DNA from: Cyclina sinensis
Lineage: Eukaryota > Mollusca > Bivalvia > Venerida > Veneridae
NCBI GenBank assembly: GCA_012932295.1
Contig: JAAONU010000014.1
Coordinates: forward strand, 1,302,001-1,366,000
Reading direction: 5' to 3'
DNA: 64,000 bases
The notes beneath the pieces were generated by a model. The model worked only from the letters and a program-made list of their open reading frames with translations, was not told where the DNA came from and did not search any database. The position numbers and the translations under genes were made by a program. Shown here in pieces: positions 50,001-56,904 of the stretch (position 1 is the first letter of the stretch; each line of letters starts with the position of its first letter).

Positions 50001-52088
50001 TATCCATTGTGAGACTGAAATAAGAGTCTTGTTGACACAATTGAAAGCAGGCAATGAGCTGTTAGATGCCACTCAGTGCTTTTTCCCCATAGGTAACTGA
50101 CCTAAGGATACTAAGTTAATTAGGAGATAGGGTCACCAAACAATTTGTTAAAATTGGTGACACACAGTATCAACAGTGGTGTAAAAACTGTCAGTTCATG
50201 ACTAGAGACATGAGTGGGCTAGCAGATGATAAATAACATACATTCTAAAAATAGCAATGACCTTGTATCAGTGTGCTACATAGAACATCAGACAGAAAAG
50301 TGTAAAGAAAATAGGAAGTCAAAAACAATTTTCTCTCAAACCACAGTAGTAAAAAGATATTGAATTAGGTAATTTCTATATTGATAAATGATCACTGAAC
50401 TTCTAAATAGGTAAATGTTATTTTAAATGTTTGAATCAATAGAACTATTTGTTTTGGTGGTAGGCAGAAAATTTTGGTTGTTAATAGGTGATTTGTGTAA
50501 CATTGGATCGATTGTGCGAGAATTGATCCAAAAAGCAATAATCAGAAAGATTTTACTTATGGCAGAGGATTTGAAAGAGAACATTTTTGACAAATGTTTT
50601 ACCATAGAAATATTAAATTAGAACAAACTGAACTCTTTGTCTATTTGTTTTGTCTCAAATGAGCAGACTACATAATTAAATGTAGAAGCAAAACCTTATT
50701 ACATTGCTGATTGTTATCTATTGTTCTGAAATTTTATCTTGCATAATCATTGCCTTCGAAGACAGTAACAGATGCATTAATATAGTACAATGCTGAATGA
50801 ATGATTCTAATTATGATATGCAGAACATTTAAATGGAAAAAATGCAATGTCCAAAATGAAAAACCTTAAGATAGAGAAATGAGTAATCAGTATACATAAA
50901 AGAAGGGTGAGGATTTACTTTCTGGTTATTTTCTTGGTAAGAACATGAATATTCATTACAGATAACTTTAAAATGTATGTTAGGTTTTTGTGTGATTACA
51001 GGTCTCTGTAGTTATTTCAGGGTTTGCCTGATCTCATGCAAGCTTCCTGAATACTCAGATCTCCTTGGAGACTGACTTTTTAAAATTTCAAGTCTGCCAT
51101 TTTAAGGCAGTTTCTTGAGGGATTTTTTAAAACAATTTATTTTACATACCATATTTATTTGGCAGTTAGCAGACAAAATTCTTAATGTGGGTAGAAAAAG
51201 GTTTAGAGCTTTTGCCATTTTCTAGTACCAGGAGAAATTTGTCAGGCAACTTTATAGATTTTTGCTGTTCAAGACAAACCACATTACCATATTTACAGCA
51301 GTGTAAAACTTAGAACTGCCATTTGGAAGTTATATATAAAAGATTCTTTAACAAGACTGTTAGAAAAAGTGCTTGGAAAACAAAACAAAGGTACTTTTCC
51401 AGATTTAAATAAAAAGCAGCATTAATTAGAGAAAAGACATTTCAATAAAGCTAATATATTAAGAAATCAAGATATGATTTGCCTTTTCCAAAATGAGTGA
51501 ACTACTCTGTGTGTTTATGCTATAAAAAGCTTTATTACTGGTTTAAACCTAAAAATGCATATATCTAAAATGGCAGACTGGAAATTTCTCAGATCACCTG
51601 AAAAAAATCAAAGCATACTTCTTTGAAACATCTGACTAAAAAATGAGAGCCCTGATTCAGAGTGTTTTAAACAGTTTTGACAAATTTATTGTCATGATAC
51701 TGTTTTTATTCTCTAATAATGCAGATTATTGGATTTTAGAGAAGTAGACTTTTTTTTAGTCAAAAATACAGCTATTTTTTTAATGAAAAGTTTAAGTAAA
51801 TCAAAAGCCCCTTTTTGCTTTAATGTGACATGTAACTAAACTTTCAAAGGTATAAACCGAACAGCATTAGAACTTTGTCTTTATGCAGTAGAATCACATA
51901 ACTTGGGATAATCTTGATACAGAAATCATTGAGAATGTAAGACTGAAATTAAATCACTTTTTCCTCTTGCAGGTGATGGAGATGATGATATGCTGCTGGT
52001 TGATGCTGAGGAAAAGGAGGAAAAAGCATCTTTAAGTAAAGGGGATAGAAGTCATCTTATTGTATGGGAAGTTTCCTCCCCTGAATGA
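1876..52088 (+). CDS. SPAG9/MAPK8IP3: JNK-interacting protein JIP3/JIP4 family (Sunday driver/UNC-16 orthologue), C-terminal part, 17 exons
   Basis: Joined exons: 1876-2058, 4825-5050, 5470-5625, 6050-6227, 6515-6727, 7236-7298, 8114-8263, 9209-9277, 10188-10419, 10737-10817, 11260-11327, 13611-13762, 14625-14796, 15571-15684, 18565-18750, 47573-47701, 51973-52088. All junctions are GT-AG and in phase; the join is 2488 nt, 828 codons plus stop, and is 5'-incomplete. Family marks seen: [175 protein letters not shown] and RSHLIVWEV. These are diagnostic of JIP3/JIP4 and absent from JIP1/JIP2. Known family role: cytoplasmic scaffold linking kinesin-1 and dynein/dynactin to lysosomes, endosomes and axonal cargo, and scaffolding JNK-pathway kinases. 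Invertebrates usually have one gene, so JIP3 versus JIP4 cannot be decided here. The N-terminal RH1, JNK-binding and RH2 regions lie before the window. Confidence 0.95.
2605..2760. mobile_element. partial MITE remnant
   Basis: The stretch 'ccagagcagatcatgcagcc' and 'gataatggtctgcactgttc' followed by 'actgttccatcaataagt' matches the core of the 36.3 kb copy. The terminal repeats are not recognisable. Confidence 0.45.
3588..3629. repeat. (TTTG)n microsatellite
   Basis: Imperfect tttg repeats inside the 2059-4824 intron. Other short simple repeats are (TA)n at about 9168-9184 and (ATT)n at about 33834-33853. Confidence 0.85.
4825..5050 (+). CDS. SPAG9/MAPK8IP3: JIP3/4 exon b, [14 protein letters not shown] helix and [10 protein letters not shown] motif
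   Basis: The acceptor is aacatttcttcag and the donor is gtaact at 5051. A charged Lys/Glu helix leads into [20 protein letters not shown] and then GWSLPAKF. Next come a Pro/Ser/Thr stretch and [11 protein letters not shown], one of the most conserved blocks of the family. The exon enters in phase 2 and leaves in phase 0. The acceptor at 4824 keeps the frame with exon a; the next AG, at 4831-4832, would break it. Confidence 0.93.
5470..5625 (+). CDS. SPAG9/MAPK8IP3: JIP3/4 exon c, [11 protein letters not shown] block
   Basis: A 52-codon exon, phase 0-0, after a T-rich tract ending ttttttgcag, with donor gtatta. It encodes [24 protein letters not shown] and, after an acidic stretch, DKLDQQLK. 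The DGG..VGASVFY and LDKLDQ words resemble JIP4 more than JIP3. This block probably starts the first propeller strands of the C-terminal domain; that is inferred from the position in the family. Confidence 0.93.
5666..5890. repeat. dispersed repeat, copy 1 (partner at 43817-43985)
   Basis: The segment with 'ctgattaaaatcagctcatg', 'tatgacctttcaatcagcca' and 'agctttcaagttt' recurs in the same orientation at 43.8 kb. In this copy it continues to 'tgtacttcagtcagattgat'. Confidence 0.75.
6050..6227 (+). CDS. SPAG9/MAPK8IP3: JIP3/4 exon d, VWICTS / LCIASVP block
   Basis: The acceptor is taccttacag and the donor is gtatgt at 6228. The translation includes [31 protein letters not shown] and ILCIASVP, matching the vertebrate pattern [31 protein letters not shown]. 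The exon ends in phase 1, the first of a series of phase 1 junctions. Confidence 0.94.
6515..6727 (+). CDS. SPAG9/MAPK8IP3: JIP3/4 exon e, acidic linker with [11 protein letters not shown]
   Basis: The acceptor is tactattgcag and the donor is gtaagt at 6728, phase 1-1. It encodes [11 protein letters not shown], an acidic Pro-rich segment, then [12 protein letters not shown], equivalent to GGITVVGCS in vertebrates. It closes with a Ser/Pro-rich tail ([11 protein letters not shown]). The low-complexity tail and the symmetric phase make it the border of the variable linker. Confidence 0.92.
7236..7298 (+). CDS. SPAG9/MAPK8IP3: JIP3/4 exon f, 63-nt probable cassette exon
   Basis: Flanked by cgtacatttatcag and gtgggc, phase 1-1, 21 codons. 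The translation [20 protein letters not shown] has no clear vertebrate counterpart, as expected for the poorly conserved linker between the GIS.VQC block and the WD40-like core. Splice sites and open frame support it; whether it is constitutive or alternative cannot be seen. Confidence 0.72.
7390..7722. mobile_element. decayed element with imperfect inverted ends
   Basis: The left end contains tttttgcatataagacgcac (7399-7418). The right end, reverse complemented, reads tttttgcttagaagacacac. These ends are imperfect inverted repeats about 330 bp apart, with no coding potential. It lies in the intron after JIP exon f. No target duplication is evident. Confidence 0.45.
8114..8263 (+). CDS. SPAG9/MAPK8IP3: JIP3/4 exon g, Ser-rich cassette with three basic phosphosite motifs
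   Basis: Runs from a weak acceptor (actataatatag) to donor gtgaca, phase 1-1, 50 codons. It encodes an acidic/Ser-rich start ([16 protein letters not shown]), then KRASVDS, KRASLES and [10 protein letters not shown]. The three K-R-x-S words fit the basophilic (PKA-type) kinase consensus. The polypyrimidine tract is poor, so this may be a regulated exon. I do not recognise the segment in vertebrate JIP3/4. Confidence 0.68.
9209..9277 (+). CDS. SPAG9/MAPK8IP3: JIP3/4 exon h, 69-nt probable cassette exon
   Basis: Bounded by cacatgtattgcag and gtaaat, phase 1-1, 23 codons. It encodes [20 protein letters not shown] plus three residues. No family motif is present; support comes from the open frame, good splice sites and phase fit. 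A TTAA-flanked MITE lies 52 bp downstream. Confidence 0.68.
9329..9542. mobile_element. TTAA-flanked MITE copy
   Basis: TTAA-CCCTGAAC at the left and TTAAGGG-TTAA at the right delimit a 214 bp unit. The interior 'tagagcctggtcagactgca' and 'gtgcagactggcctggct' correspond to the core of the 56.9 kb copy but are diverged. It sits in the intron directly after JIP exon h. Confidence 0.65.
10188..10419 (+). CDS. SPAG9/MAPK8IP3: JIP3/4 exon i, linker end and TMWLGAQSG start of the WD40 core
   Basis: The acceptor is tatcttacatag and the donor is gtttgt at 10420. A Ser/Thr/Pro-rich part is followed by [19 protein letters not shown] and an acidic stretch, then [12 protein letters not shown], equivalent to [12 protein letters not shown] of JIP4. 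It leaves in phase 2; joining to exon j makes the S of SLYVHSS. The open frame runs past the donor into the intron, but the family alignment requires the splice. Confidence 0.94.
10737..10817 (+). CDS. SPAG9/MAPK8IP3: JIP3/4 exon j, [21 protein letters not shown]
   Basis: Starts after ccatttttcag and ends before gtaagt at 10818; 81 nt, phase 2-2. The encoded YVHSSV.QWR.CLHS.KL.DSVL.IV pattern aligns without gaps to JIP3/JIP4. Part of a WD-type blade. Confidence 0.96.
11260..11327 (+). CDS. SPAG9/MAPK8IP3: JIP3/4 exon k, [20 protein letters not shown]
   Basis: 68 nt between aaacatttcag and gtagag, phase 2 in and phase 1 out. Nearly invariant in the family: [18 protein letters not shown]. The 2.3 kb intron after it holds a large interspersed repeat at 12.6-13.3 kb. 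Confidence 0.96.
12598..13312. repeat. interspersed repeat with ~160 bp internal tandem units
   Basis: Units beginning 'aaaggtatcaatatgaaact' start at about 12689, 12849 and 13011, with a partial one at 13161. Each carries 'acacaaggggcattattctg' and 'gagttatgcccctttttaac'. The flanks are a tcgtcgtcgtc tract at 12638-12648 and a GC-richer end near 13283-13309. It lies within 300 bp upstream of JIP exon l. Confidence 0.8.
13611..13762 (+). CDS. SPAG9/MAPK8IP3: JIP3/4 exon l, [23 protein letters not shown]
   Basis: The acceptor is ttacaatttcag and the donor is gtaagt at 13763, phase 1 in and phase 0 out. It encodes [20 protein letters not shown] then [20 protein letters not shown] and [11 protein letters not shown], matching JIP4 closely. 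An open frame continues upstream to 13253, but that part is intron and repeat. The last ~20 bases and the donor are repeated in degenerate form downstream. Confidence 0.96.
13743..13985. repeat. degenerate 41-48 bp tandem repeat starting inside exon l and its donor
   Basis: The seed is cagtctatgacaattacagt in exon l with the donor. Related units follow at about 13794, 13835, 13883, 13929 and 13973. Examples are 'agcctgtgacagttaggata' and 'agactatgaaaattagggta', the second keeping a consensus-like GGGTAAGT. The array spans the exon-intron junction. Confidence 0.75.
14625..14796 (+). CDS. SPAG9/MAPK8IP3: JIP3/4 exon m, [22 protein letters not shown]
   Basis: Bounded by cttacaattcag and gtaagt at 14797, phase 0 in and phase 1 out. 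It encodes [38 protein letters not shown] and [18 protein letters not shown], almost identical to vertebrate JIP3/4. It is noticeably GC-richer than the surrounding introns. Confidence 0.97.
15571..15684 (+). CDS. SPAG9/MAPK8IP3: JIP3/4 exon n, [27 protein letters not shown]
   Basis: Bounded by ttgtcttgtttcag and gtaagt at 15685, phase 1 in and out. It encodes [20 protein letters not shown] and [17 protein letters not shown], equivalent to the JIP4 segment ending VISIPLTE. The exon end and its donor are the seed of a degenerate tandem array in the following intron. Confidence 0.96.
15671..16020. repeat. degenerate ~57 bp tandem repeat seeded by the exon n donor
   Basis: The exon n end and donor, acctctgtcagaaagtaagt, is echoed at 15727 (acctttgtcagagattgagt), 15784 (accttt-cacagaatatgag), about 15921 (cctttgtctgaaagtgagtg) and about 15980 (tggtcagattgtgagtga). 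Further diverged units with 'gtcagatagtg' continue at 16040-16130 and 16610-16730, split by an interspersed repeat. Confidence 0.7.
16128..16565. repeat. interspersed repeat inserted into the exon n tandem array
   Basis: Begins near 'cttaccccaagaagttgggt', contains 'aaaacttcacaggaatgatt' and a later diverged 'aaacttcacaggaatgaata'. The 'aacttcacaggaatgat' word is shared with the 27.7 kb family. Matching 'gtcagatagtg' units on both sides suggest insertion into an older tandem array. Confidence 0.55.
17790..18010. repeat. fragment of the large 'ggccccacc' interspersed family
   Basis: Words such as 'ttggccccacctaagggttc' and 'aggtatttggtatgcagcac' are shared with the families at 27.7 kb and 31.5 kb. 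There is no coding. Confidence 0.5.
18565..18750 (+). CDS. SPAG9/MAPK8IP3: JIP3/4 exon o, [22 protein letters not shown]
   Basis: The acceptor is aatttgtttcag and the donor is gtaagt at 18751, phase 1-1. A variable Gly/Ser start is followed by [19 protein letters not shown], then [19 protein letters not shown] and [12 protein letters not shown], a highly conserved block. It is followed by the 28.8 kb intron. Confidence 0.96.
20099..20955. repeat. interspersed repeat, ~153 bp tandem units (family A, copy 1)
   Basis: Starts near 'ggagggcatatagtttttga' and repeats 'ttattagtgaatggatttac', 'cacaacacccctt.ggacaag' and 'accttgaccc..aatgacctt' at about 153 bp spacing. Later units are more diverged. 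The same family as 39.1 kb. Confidence 0.8.
23600..24800. promoter_or_regulatory. candidate internal regulatory or promoter region in the large intron
   Basis: This stretch is CpG-richer than the rest of the intron. It holds a perfect 10 bp inverted repeat (GCGTGATATA 23634-23643 / TATATCACGC 23654-23663), a GCACGTGAC word at 23673-23681, TCACGTGAC at 24457-24465 (E-box of the USF/TFE type), GGAAG at 24480-24484 and acttccgc at 24541 (ETS-like), and gattggttga near 24001 (CCAAT-like). An open frame from 24562 is followed by cgtaagg at 24779, which could be a donor. No conserved protein is seen; function is inferred only from motif clustering. Confidence 0.25.
25879..26173. repeat. minisatellite, 49 bp unit, six copies
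   Basis: The word actttctcc recurs at exact 49 bp steps (first C at 25885, 25934, 25983, 26032, 26081, 26130). Units are nearly identical, especially the last three. Each holds 'aaagaatttaggcagatttc' and ends in an 'agtgagtat' or 'agtgaatat' word. Confidence 0.95.
27658..28640. repeat. interspersed repeat cluster, including a hairpin-headed unit
   Basis: Begins 'gttagctcacctgatcaaat', with 'ccaattgcaataaaacttca' and 'aaaactttacaagaataatc' repeats and several 'ggccccacc' words. At 28287-28319 AGCTCCACTTTTCgaag pairs with AAAAAGTGGAGCT to form an imperfect inverted repeat that heads a second unit. Confidence 0.65.
29048..29518. mobile_element. 471 bp insertion flanked by 8 bp duplication, hAT-like left end
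   Basis: CTGCCAGG occurs at 29040-29047 and again at 29519-29526. The sequence outside (aaaacatggctgccagg, then a ggcttatt-like stretch) resembles a nearby uninterrupted copy around 28866-28896, which points to a clean insertion. The left end CAGGGTTTTCGCTG looks like a hAT terminus, but the right end (ctttagta) does not mirror it, so that end may be decayed or the boundary imprecise. The interior contains an imperfect hairpin around tcgccaattt / aaatggcga. No transposase coding. Confidence 0.5.
31480..32560. repeat. interspersed repeat with ~160 bp units (family B, plus orientation)
   Basis: Repeated words: 'cttcttctctgaaacggcaa', 'gcttagatatttggtatgtg', 'catggccctagggtgaaatt' and 'cataggcttatatagggaaa'. 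The reverse complements of these occur throughout 59.8-61.8 kb. Confidence 0.75.
34457..34635. repeat. minisatellite, 43-45 bp unit, about four copies
   Basis: The word tagaacaaaac(a/t)t(a/g)atg recurs at 34494, 34537 and 34582, with a diverged copy at 34627. Each copy is followed by 'ggctatgaaaaagttagtcc'-like sequence. Confidence 0.85.
36341..36545. mobile_element. diverged MITE copy, opposite orientation to the 56.9 kb copy
   Basis: The reverse complement of the 56.9 kb element matches from 'cctttaccctgctggaggca' through 'cagtctgatcatggtgtgca' to 'aatggatctgtcctaattca'. The TTAA ends are eroded. Confidence 0.6.
36574..37150. repeat. interspersed repeat, ~148 bp tandem units (family C)
   Basis: Starts 'ataccctcccaacaaaccag'. 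Three units are marked by 'ccttgtc.ggag.ataacttg' at 36661, 36811 and 36957. Each has 'atgcaacttcatacaatg' and 'cagagttattgccctttgtt'. Confidence 0.8.
39111..39808. repeat. interspersed repeat, ~152 bp tandem units (family A, copy 2)
   Basis: Starts 'ccgaagggaggcatatagtt' and contains four units marked by 'ttagtaagtggat' at 39189, 39341, 39492 and 39645. Each carries 'ggacaagaccttcccactga' and 'gtttgaccttgacccctgaa'. Same orientation as copy 1; better preserved. Confidence 0.85.
40341..40361 (+). CDS. candidate 21-nt phase 1-1 microexon
   Basis: An AG (cattgccaatag) and a GT (gtattg) flank 21 nt that would add EAQSKIS in frame between exons o and p. Vertebrate JIP3/4 proteins have variable-length sequence at this point, so an optional insert is plausible. 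The polypyrimidine tract is weak and a match of this size can occur by chance in a 28.8 kb intron. I left it out of the main join. Confidence 0.25.
42350..43010. mobile_element. unclassified element remnant, CpG-richer than flanks
   Basis: Opens with an inverted 'tcccggcggga' and three 'tcccgttatt'-type words. Near its end, 'gtcatatatttccgcgaccc' (about 42957) matches 'gtcacatattttcgcgactc' at about 29438. That shared end suggests a relationship to the 29.0 kb insertion. Boundaries and coding were not found. Confidence 0.4.
43817..43985. repeat. dispersed repeat, copy 2 (partner at 5666-5890)
   Basis: Matches copy 1 from 'gattaaaatcagctcttaag' through 'catgacctttcaatcagcca' to 'gcatgtgaaaa'. 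The terminal word 'tgtacttcagtcagattg' appears only after the 967 bp transposon, at about 45277, so this copy may be split. Confidence 0.65.
44290..45256. mobile_element. 967 bp TIR DNA transposon with 8 bp target-site duplication
   Basis: The ends are perfect 13 bp inverted repeats, CATACCTGCCATA at 44290-44302 and its complement at 45244-45256. They are flanked by an exact 8 bp direct repeat CCATATGC (44282-44289 and 45257-45264). Both subterminal regions hold several copies of the word CCGGGA. An internal 104-codon frame (44327-44641) resembles no transposase I know, so the element looks non-autonomous. An 8 bp duplication fits hAT-like or P-like transposases; the TIR does not look like a classical hAT end. 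The interior is more CpG-rich than the surrounding intron and includes tttggcgggaaa, an E2F-like site. Confidence 0.8.
45280..45990. repeat. highly degenerate tandem repeat (~50-60 bp) next to the 48 bp array
   Basis: Words like 'aagactgaatgttacacata', 'aagactgaatattgc', 'aagactatatgct' and 'aagactcagcattgc' recur irregularly. This looks like an old, decayed extension of the neighbouring minisatellite. Confidence 0.5.
45991..46782. repeat. minisatellite, 48 bp unit, about 16 copies
   Basis: The unit runs 'agacatgaatgtaaaggtat' then 'aagaggactgtagtatgtca'. The word aagac.(t/c)gaatg recurs at exact 48 bp steps in the conserved part (for example 46441, 46489). Copies at the 3' side are nearly identical and those at the 5' side are diverged and partly deleted. 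Because 48 is a multiple of three, long stop-free frames arise on the minus strand; I do not consider them genes. Confidence 0.95.
47573..47701 (+). CDS. SPAG9/MAPK8IP3: JIP3/4 exon p, [15 protein letters not shown]
   Basis: Bounded by gtttacttacag and gtgaga at 47702, phase 1-1, 43 codons. A basic and acidic variable part ([19 protein letters not shown]) precedes [17 protein letters not shown], the last propeller strand motif of JIP3/4 ([14 protein letters not shown] in JIP4). Confidence 0.96.
47980..48340. repeat. low-copy interspersed repeat in the last intron
   Basis: Two related stretches, 'aggaaccaatagctcaaact' and 'aggaaccagtggcttgaatt', each followed by 'gatgtt(c/t)' and 'tcaaataaaatttcacatgg'-like sequence, indicate a ~170 bp tandem pair similar in style to family C. 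The rest of the intron (47702-51972) shows nothing recognisable. Confidence 0.45.
51973..52088 (+). CDS. SPAG9/MAPK8IP3: JIP3/4 exon q, terminal exon with stop
   Basis: Starts after ttcctcttgcag and ends in TGA at 52086-52088. It encodes an acidic segment ([19 protein letters not shown]), then [17 protein letters not shown], matching the vertebrate C-terminus KAERSHLIVWQV. Length and end agree with the family, so the C-terminus is complete. Confidence 0.97.
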
Positions 52089-54321
52089 CGAGGTTTGACT
52101 TGAGTAACCTTCCCTGGAAATCTTTTATTTCACGTCACTTTACTCCCTTCTTTCATAGAGGGGAGACAATTTACCTGTGATTCAAGATCTGACGATGTAT
52201 GACAATAAATGACAATCTTGCTTGAATTACAGGAGAAAGTCATGTTAGTAATTGTGAACAGCATACTGCAGAAAGTGTATAAACATGCTTCCAGAGTATA
52301 GCACAAAAATATCAGTGTTTGTGAAGTCACCTATTGTTATCAATGTGGGTATGCCTTTGACATTTGCAAACCTTCAGGAATTGCTTTCAATAAATCTGTA
52401 ACAGCTAATTGCATTTTAATGATAAGCATTTTCAGCTAAAGTCTAGTTGTAAGTATACAGAACAGTTACTGAGCAATAATTTTGTCCATATGAAAATTGA
52501 TTGAGAGATTTACACTTAGCTTTTTTCTCAAAGAAAGTGTCATAGCCATTTTGAGTTACAAAGAAAATGCAACTGTTAGCATAAAAACAAAACACATGTC
52601 TTTTCATTTTCATTACCAGCTGAAAGAATTGACATTACAATGTATGATACATGGTCAGTTTTTATGACCATGATTTTTTGTGTGGCTGTTTTGAAAGAGT
52701 GGCTAGGTTTTAGTTAGTGTTCATCCAGCACTGTGTTCATTGATCTTTGTAATCTCATATGATTAACAGTTCATATTTGCTATGACTATGTAGGCAACAT
52801 CTGGTTCTTTCCAACAATGTAATAATAAAGCCTTTTATTTCCTTTTATTTATTTTGTACTAGAAATCATATAAATACCATACAAAAACTGGTTATAAGTT
52901 GTCAAGGTAATATTAAGTTATACATAATCAATGTATCTAATAGAATCATTGACAGAGAGGTAATGATCAGAGAAAGAATAATTTCAGAAATTTCCCAAGA
53001 TTATGTCAGAAACAATAAAGCTGTATAGGAATAAGAATACTCACTTCCAACTATTGTGGTACCCTATTCTAATCCTGTACAAGTCTATAAAAGATTGATG
53101 TCTGTAGTTGAAAATAGCTTTGAATCATAGGATTTCACTTGAAAATCATTTAAGTAATACGAGATTTGAACAACAAATGTTAAAATATTTTGATACTTCA
53201 TTGAAAGGGGATATTTGATATTACAACAGTAAATTTTTCTGTGGTCATTTATGTCTAAATATAGGTGAACATTATTTTTGGAACCATATATTTTTTTTTT
53301 AAAAATGACTGCTTGAAGAGTTGAAGCAGTGTAAGCTAGAAATTAAGTAAGCCTTTGTATCAGTAAAAAAGAATTATTGTTGTTGAATTTGATTTAGAGA
53401 AAATTGTGTACTCTGTAAGGAATTATGTTTCTATATCAGTATGTTTATTTGTTAAGAAAAATGCAAACTGTTATTATAGATATTTTGTTAAAATATTTTA
53501 ATGTTTTGTTAAAGATCCTTTTATTATCCTTATTTAGACATAATCTTATGTAAATTTCCATGTTTATTTATTCTTTTTAAAACTTGTGAATTTAGTATAA
53601 GTTTTGTATATTTGTACATTTTTAGTTTACTTGGTTTCTGTTTGTACATGCCAGTATATAAAACAAGGTATCTTATTACTCTGTTAGTCATAATTTTATT
53701 TAATTGGAGTTAAATGCTTACCAGTACACACATTAAAGGTATAGGCATTCAGCCAGGCTAGCTGTCCTAGGTAATCATGGATATATGTTTTAAAGGTAAA
53801 TAAATATAGCTACATGAATGTTAGCACAAGTACTTGGAGACTGTTGGATTAATGTATAACATCAGTGATTGTCATGCATCATGATGTGCAGGAAGTTGAC
53901 CCTTCATTCCCTTGTTGTTTTGACTTTGCTTTGTCTGTCAGATTCTATAGAAGTGACACTCACTATTGTGTTTATTCAAGCAGCTTTTCACATGTTATTT
54001 ATTAACTGTATTGTATGAAGTCATGACTGAAGATTACATCTATTATATGAAAAATGAATATCCTTTTATGGGAATACAGAATTGAGACAGTTGTTGTAGA
54101 AGATTAGCAATATTAGATTTCCATGCAATTCAATACAAAAAGTATTGACAAGAGCAAAAACGTTGTTTGTTCTCCTTAGTAACCTTTTGTCCATGACCAA
54201 TACCTCTAAAGTATGAAGTGTATCTTAGTTACAAAAAAAAGAAAGAAAAAAGGACAAATATGTAGTTTATAGTATCACAAAAAAGTCCACAATGTGTCAA
54301 AAGTTATCTCAGTTGTCTTGC

Positions 54322-54400
54322 TAAAACTTGGTACAGTACAAGCTATTGCAATGATTTGATAAGAGATCCCAGTTACCATGTGAGAGAACCAGGACTTTAA
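54322..54400. repeat. direct repeat, copy 1 (partner at 55930-56015)
   Basis: The stretch 'gctaaaacttggtacagtac', later 'cagttacc.t.tgagagaacca' and 'gactttaac' occurs in both places, 1.6 kb apart and in the same orientation. Confidence 0.75.
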
Positions 54401-55042
54401 CATTAATTTTGCTGAGGAGTCTTTTAATGGGAAAATTAATGAATATTTCCCAGGTCTATTATGCTGATTCAGTATGTTGTTTTTTGCTTAGTAATACTGT
54501 GTTAACAAAATCTAAATGATACAAACTAAAATAGAAATCTATAGTTCTATTCTGTAATCAATTCAAGAGCTTGTTTTGCCTTAAGCCTGGTGATTTTACA
54601 TTACAGTGAACATTGTGCTACATCAGCGGAAACAAACAAATCATTACTGAAGATCCTCTTCTGTTATTTGTAGGCAGATTTAGGTGATTAGATTCATTAT
54701 ACTCTCCTGATGTCCCTATAAGGACTGACTGATGATCAGATTTTCCAAAATAAGCATCCTTGTTTACATTAATGGATCTAGCATTATATCGATAACTGTA
54801 TACTGTCATACATTTTCTGATTATTTTTCTGGGCACATGGTATTTGACATTTTTAAATGATTTTCATCACTGAGAGCTGTTGTAAAAAGTGATTCTGTGC
54901 AATATGTGTATTGTGTAGACTTTGAAAAGTTATTCTCTCAAGTACATGTATTTTGTAAATACATAGTATATATATTATAACATATAGATAATGTGTGTGG
55001 TTCTGACAAGTTGCATTGGATGTGTATCATGTGTTTGTATTA

Positions 55043-55048
55043 AATAAA
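55043..55048 (+). terminator. candidate internal polyadenylation signal AATAAA
   Basis: AATAAA within ttaaataaattc, preceded by a TG-rich stretch (atgtgtatcatgtgtttg) and followed by a moderately T-rich sequence. It would give a 3' UTR of about 3 kb. Confidence 0.3.
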
Positions 55049-56048
55049 TTCTAAATTTGATTCCTGAAGTCATAGTTGTCAAACAAAACAAGTTTTTATA
55101 TTTAAGAGTACTGGGGAAAACAAAAATTCTAGAACAAATTGGAAATTTTTTCTAAACAATATAATTAGTTTTTTTCATGTAAGATTATGTTACTGCTAGG
55201 ACAGTTCCCCCATATGACATAAATAGCTGACATTATTTCTCCTGTTTAGATGAATTCTTGAGCCCTTTGTTTCTTGTCTAGAAATGTGTGAAAACAATCT
55301 ATTTGCCAAGACTAGAAAAGTGAAGAAGACATAAAAATGGTGTCTGGAAATAGACTAATTCTTTATCCTGTTCCATTTTAAATAACACCTCTATAACAAC
55401 CACTCAGGCTATAAATTTCATTTACTTAATTACTTTAGCTGTTCATTGTAGAAAACAAATCTAAATAACATTTAGATCTTTTTCCAGATCTCAAAATAGT
55501 ATATTCACTATACTGATCTAGTTCAGTGTAGTTGAAAGACAGATGTTGGTTGATGCTAACAGTTAATTGCCTTCCATGAGATAACTCTACTGTGGTAATT
55601 ACAAAACAGTTGTTTATTTTTTTTGCTTTTCTGCACACAATGATTGATTACCTTCTGTATCTGTTGTAATTTACAGTATTTCTCTCATAGATTAGTTGTA
55701 TAGTCAGAAGCACCATAGAGTTATGTGAAAAGGATGTTTATGACACTCTATGGTTTCATCACCTTGAACCATGTCTGTTGTAGAGTTTTCTGGGATTAAT
55801 ATATTAGGTAAACAAAAAGTAATCATCTTGTAAAACTTAGACAATTTAGCAGTTTCCAGTTAGTAGATAACCTTATGCTTATTCTCCTCAACCATTTTTG
55901 TTACAGAGTTGATTATGAAAAATACATTGCTAAAACTTGGTACAGTACAAAGGTAGACCTCACAGTGACTTGATATGAGATGCCAGTTACCTTATGAGAG
56001 AACCAAGACTTTAACTTTAGACTTAAAACTGACAGAAATAACCCAGCT

Positions 56049-56243
56049 GAAACTAACATTCAGGCCTGTTGTTGGCCTCAAATTATCTTGTTAGGTGAAG
56101 CTTTTATTTTGGATAGATCAGGGAAATTACAAAGAGTACAAATGATGAAACTGACATTCAGGTTTGCTGATGGCCTCAAATTATCCTGTCAGATGAAGCC
56201 TTTATTTTGGATAGATCAGGGAATTTACAAAAAAGTTGAAATA
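56049..56243. repeat. 98 bp tandem duplication in the 3' flank of the JIP gene
   Basis: The block starting gaaactaacattcagg at 56049 recurs at 56147 with few changes. Both copies carry 'tggcctcaaattatc' and 'ttattttggatagatcaggg'. Confidence 0.9.
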
Positions 56244-56904
56244 CTGAAAATAGTACTTCATTTTGTGTATTGAGTAGAATTTTCTTCAACATGTTTATTT
56301 GAGACTAATGTACTAAGTGGTAAAATTACATGGAGCGGAGAGATACCTGCTTCTTAAAGGGAAAGACTTGCTGACAAAATCCAATCAATGAATAATCAAC
56401 TTTTTTCTCAGATACTGACAAAGGGAAAGAGCCATGATTGGATATAACTGATAGCTCAGTAGAGAATTAAACCAAGAATTACGTTTTGAAAATTACAGAG
56501 TTTTAATACCAAACTACCATCTAATTTCCTGTTTTTCTTTGAAAAGACCATTAAAGTAAATGTTCTGGGGAATATTTATTCATAGACCTGAAAGCCAGAA
56601 GGTCTGCCAGACTCTGAAACTGTTACAGCTTAGGAAATTAAAACATAGATCTCTTGTTCCTTTTCTATTGTAGAATGATATTGCATTACTGGCAATTTTC
56701 AGTTAAATATGGAAAACACTGAATTTTCAATTTGTATTTCATTACAAGCAATATATGTATTTCAAAGGAAAAGTACAGGATATTTTAATGTCAGTATTAT
56801 TTTTGTCAAAAGCAAAAAATAAATGATCTGCTGTAGCAGATGTATACATTTTCAAAATAGAATAAACCTGTTCCGTAAAAGTAGCAAGGACTTTATTGTT
56901 CCTC

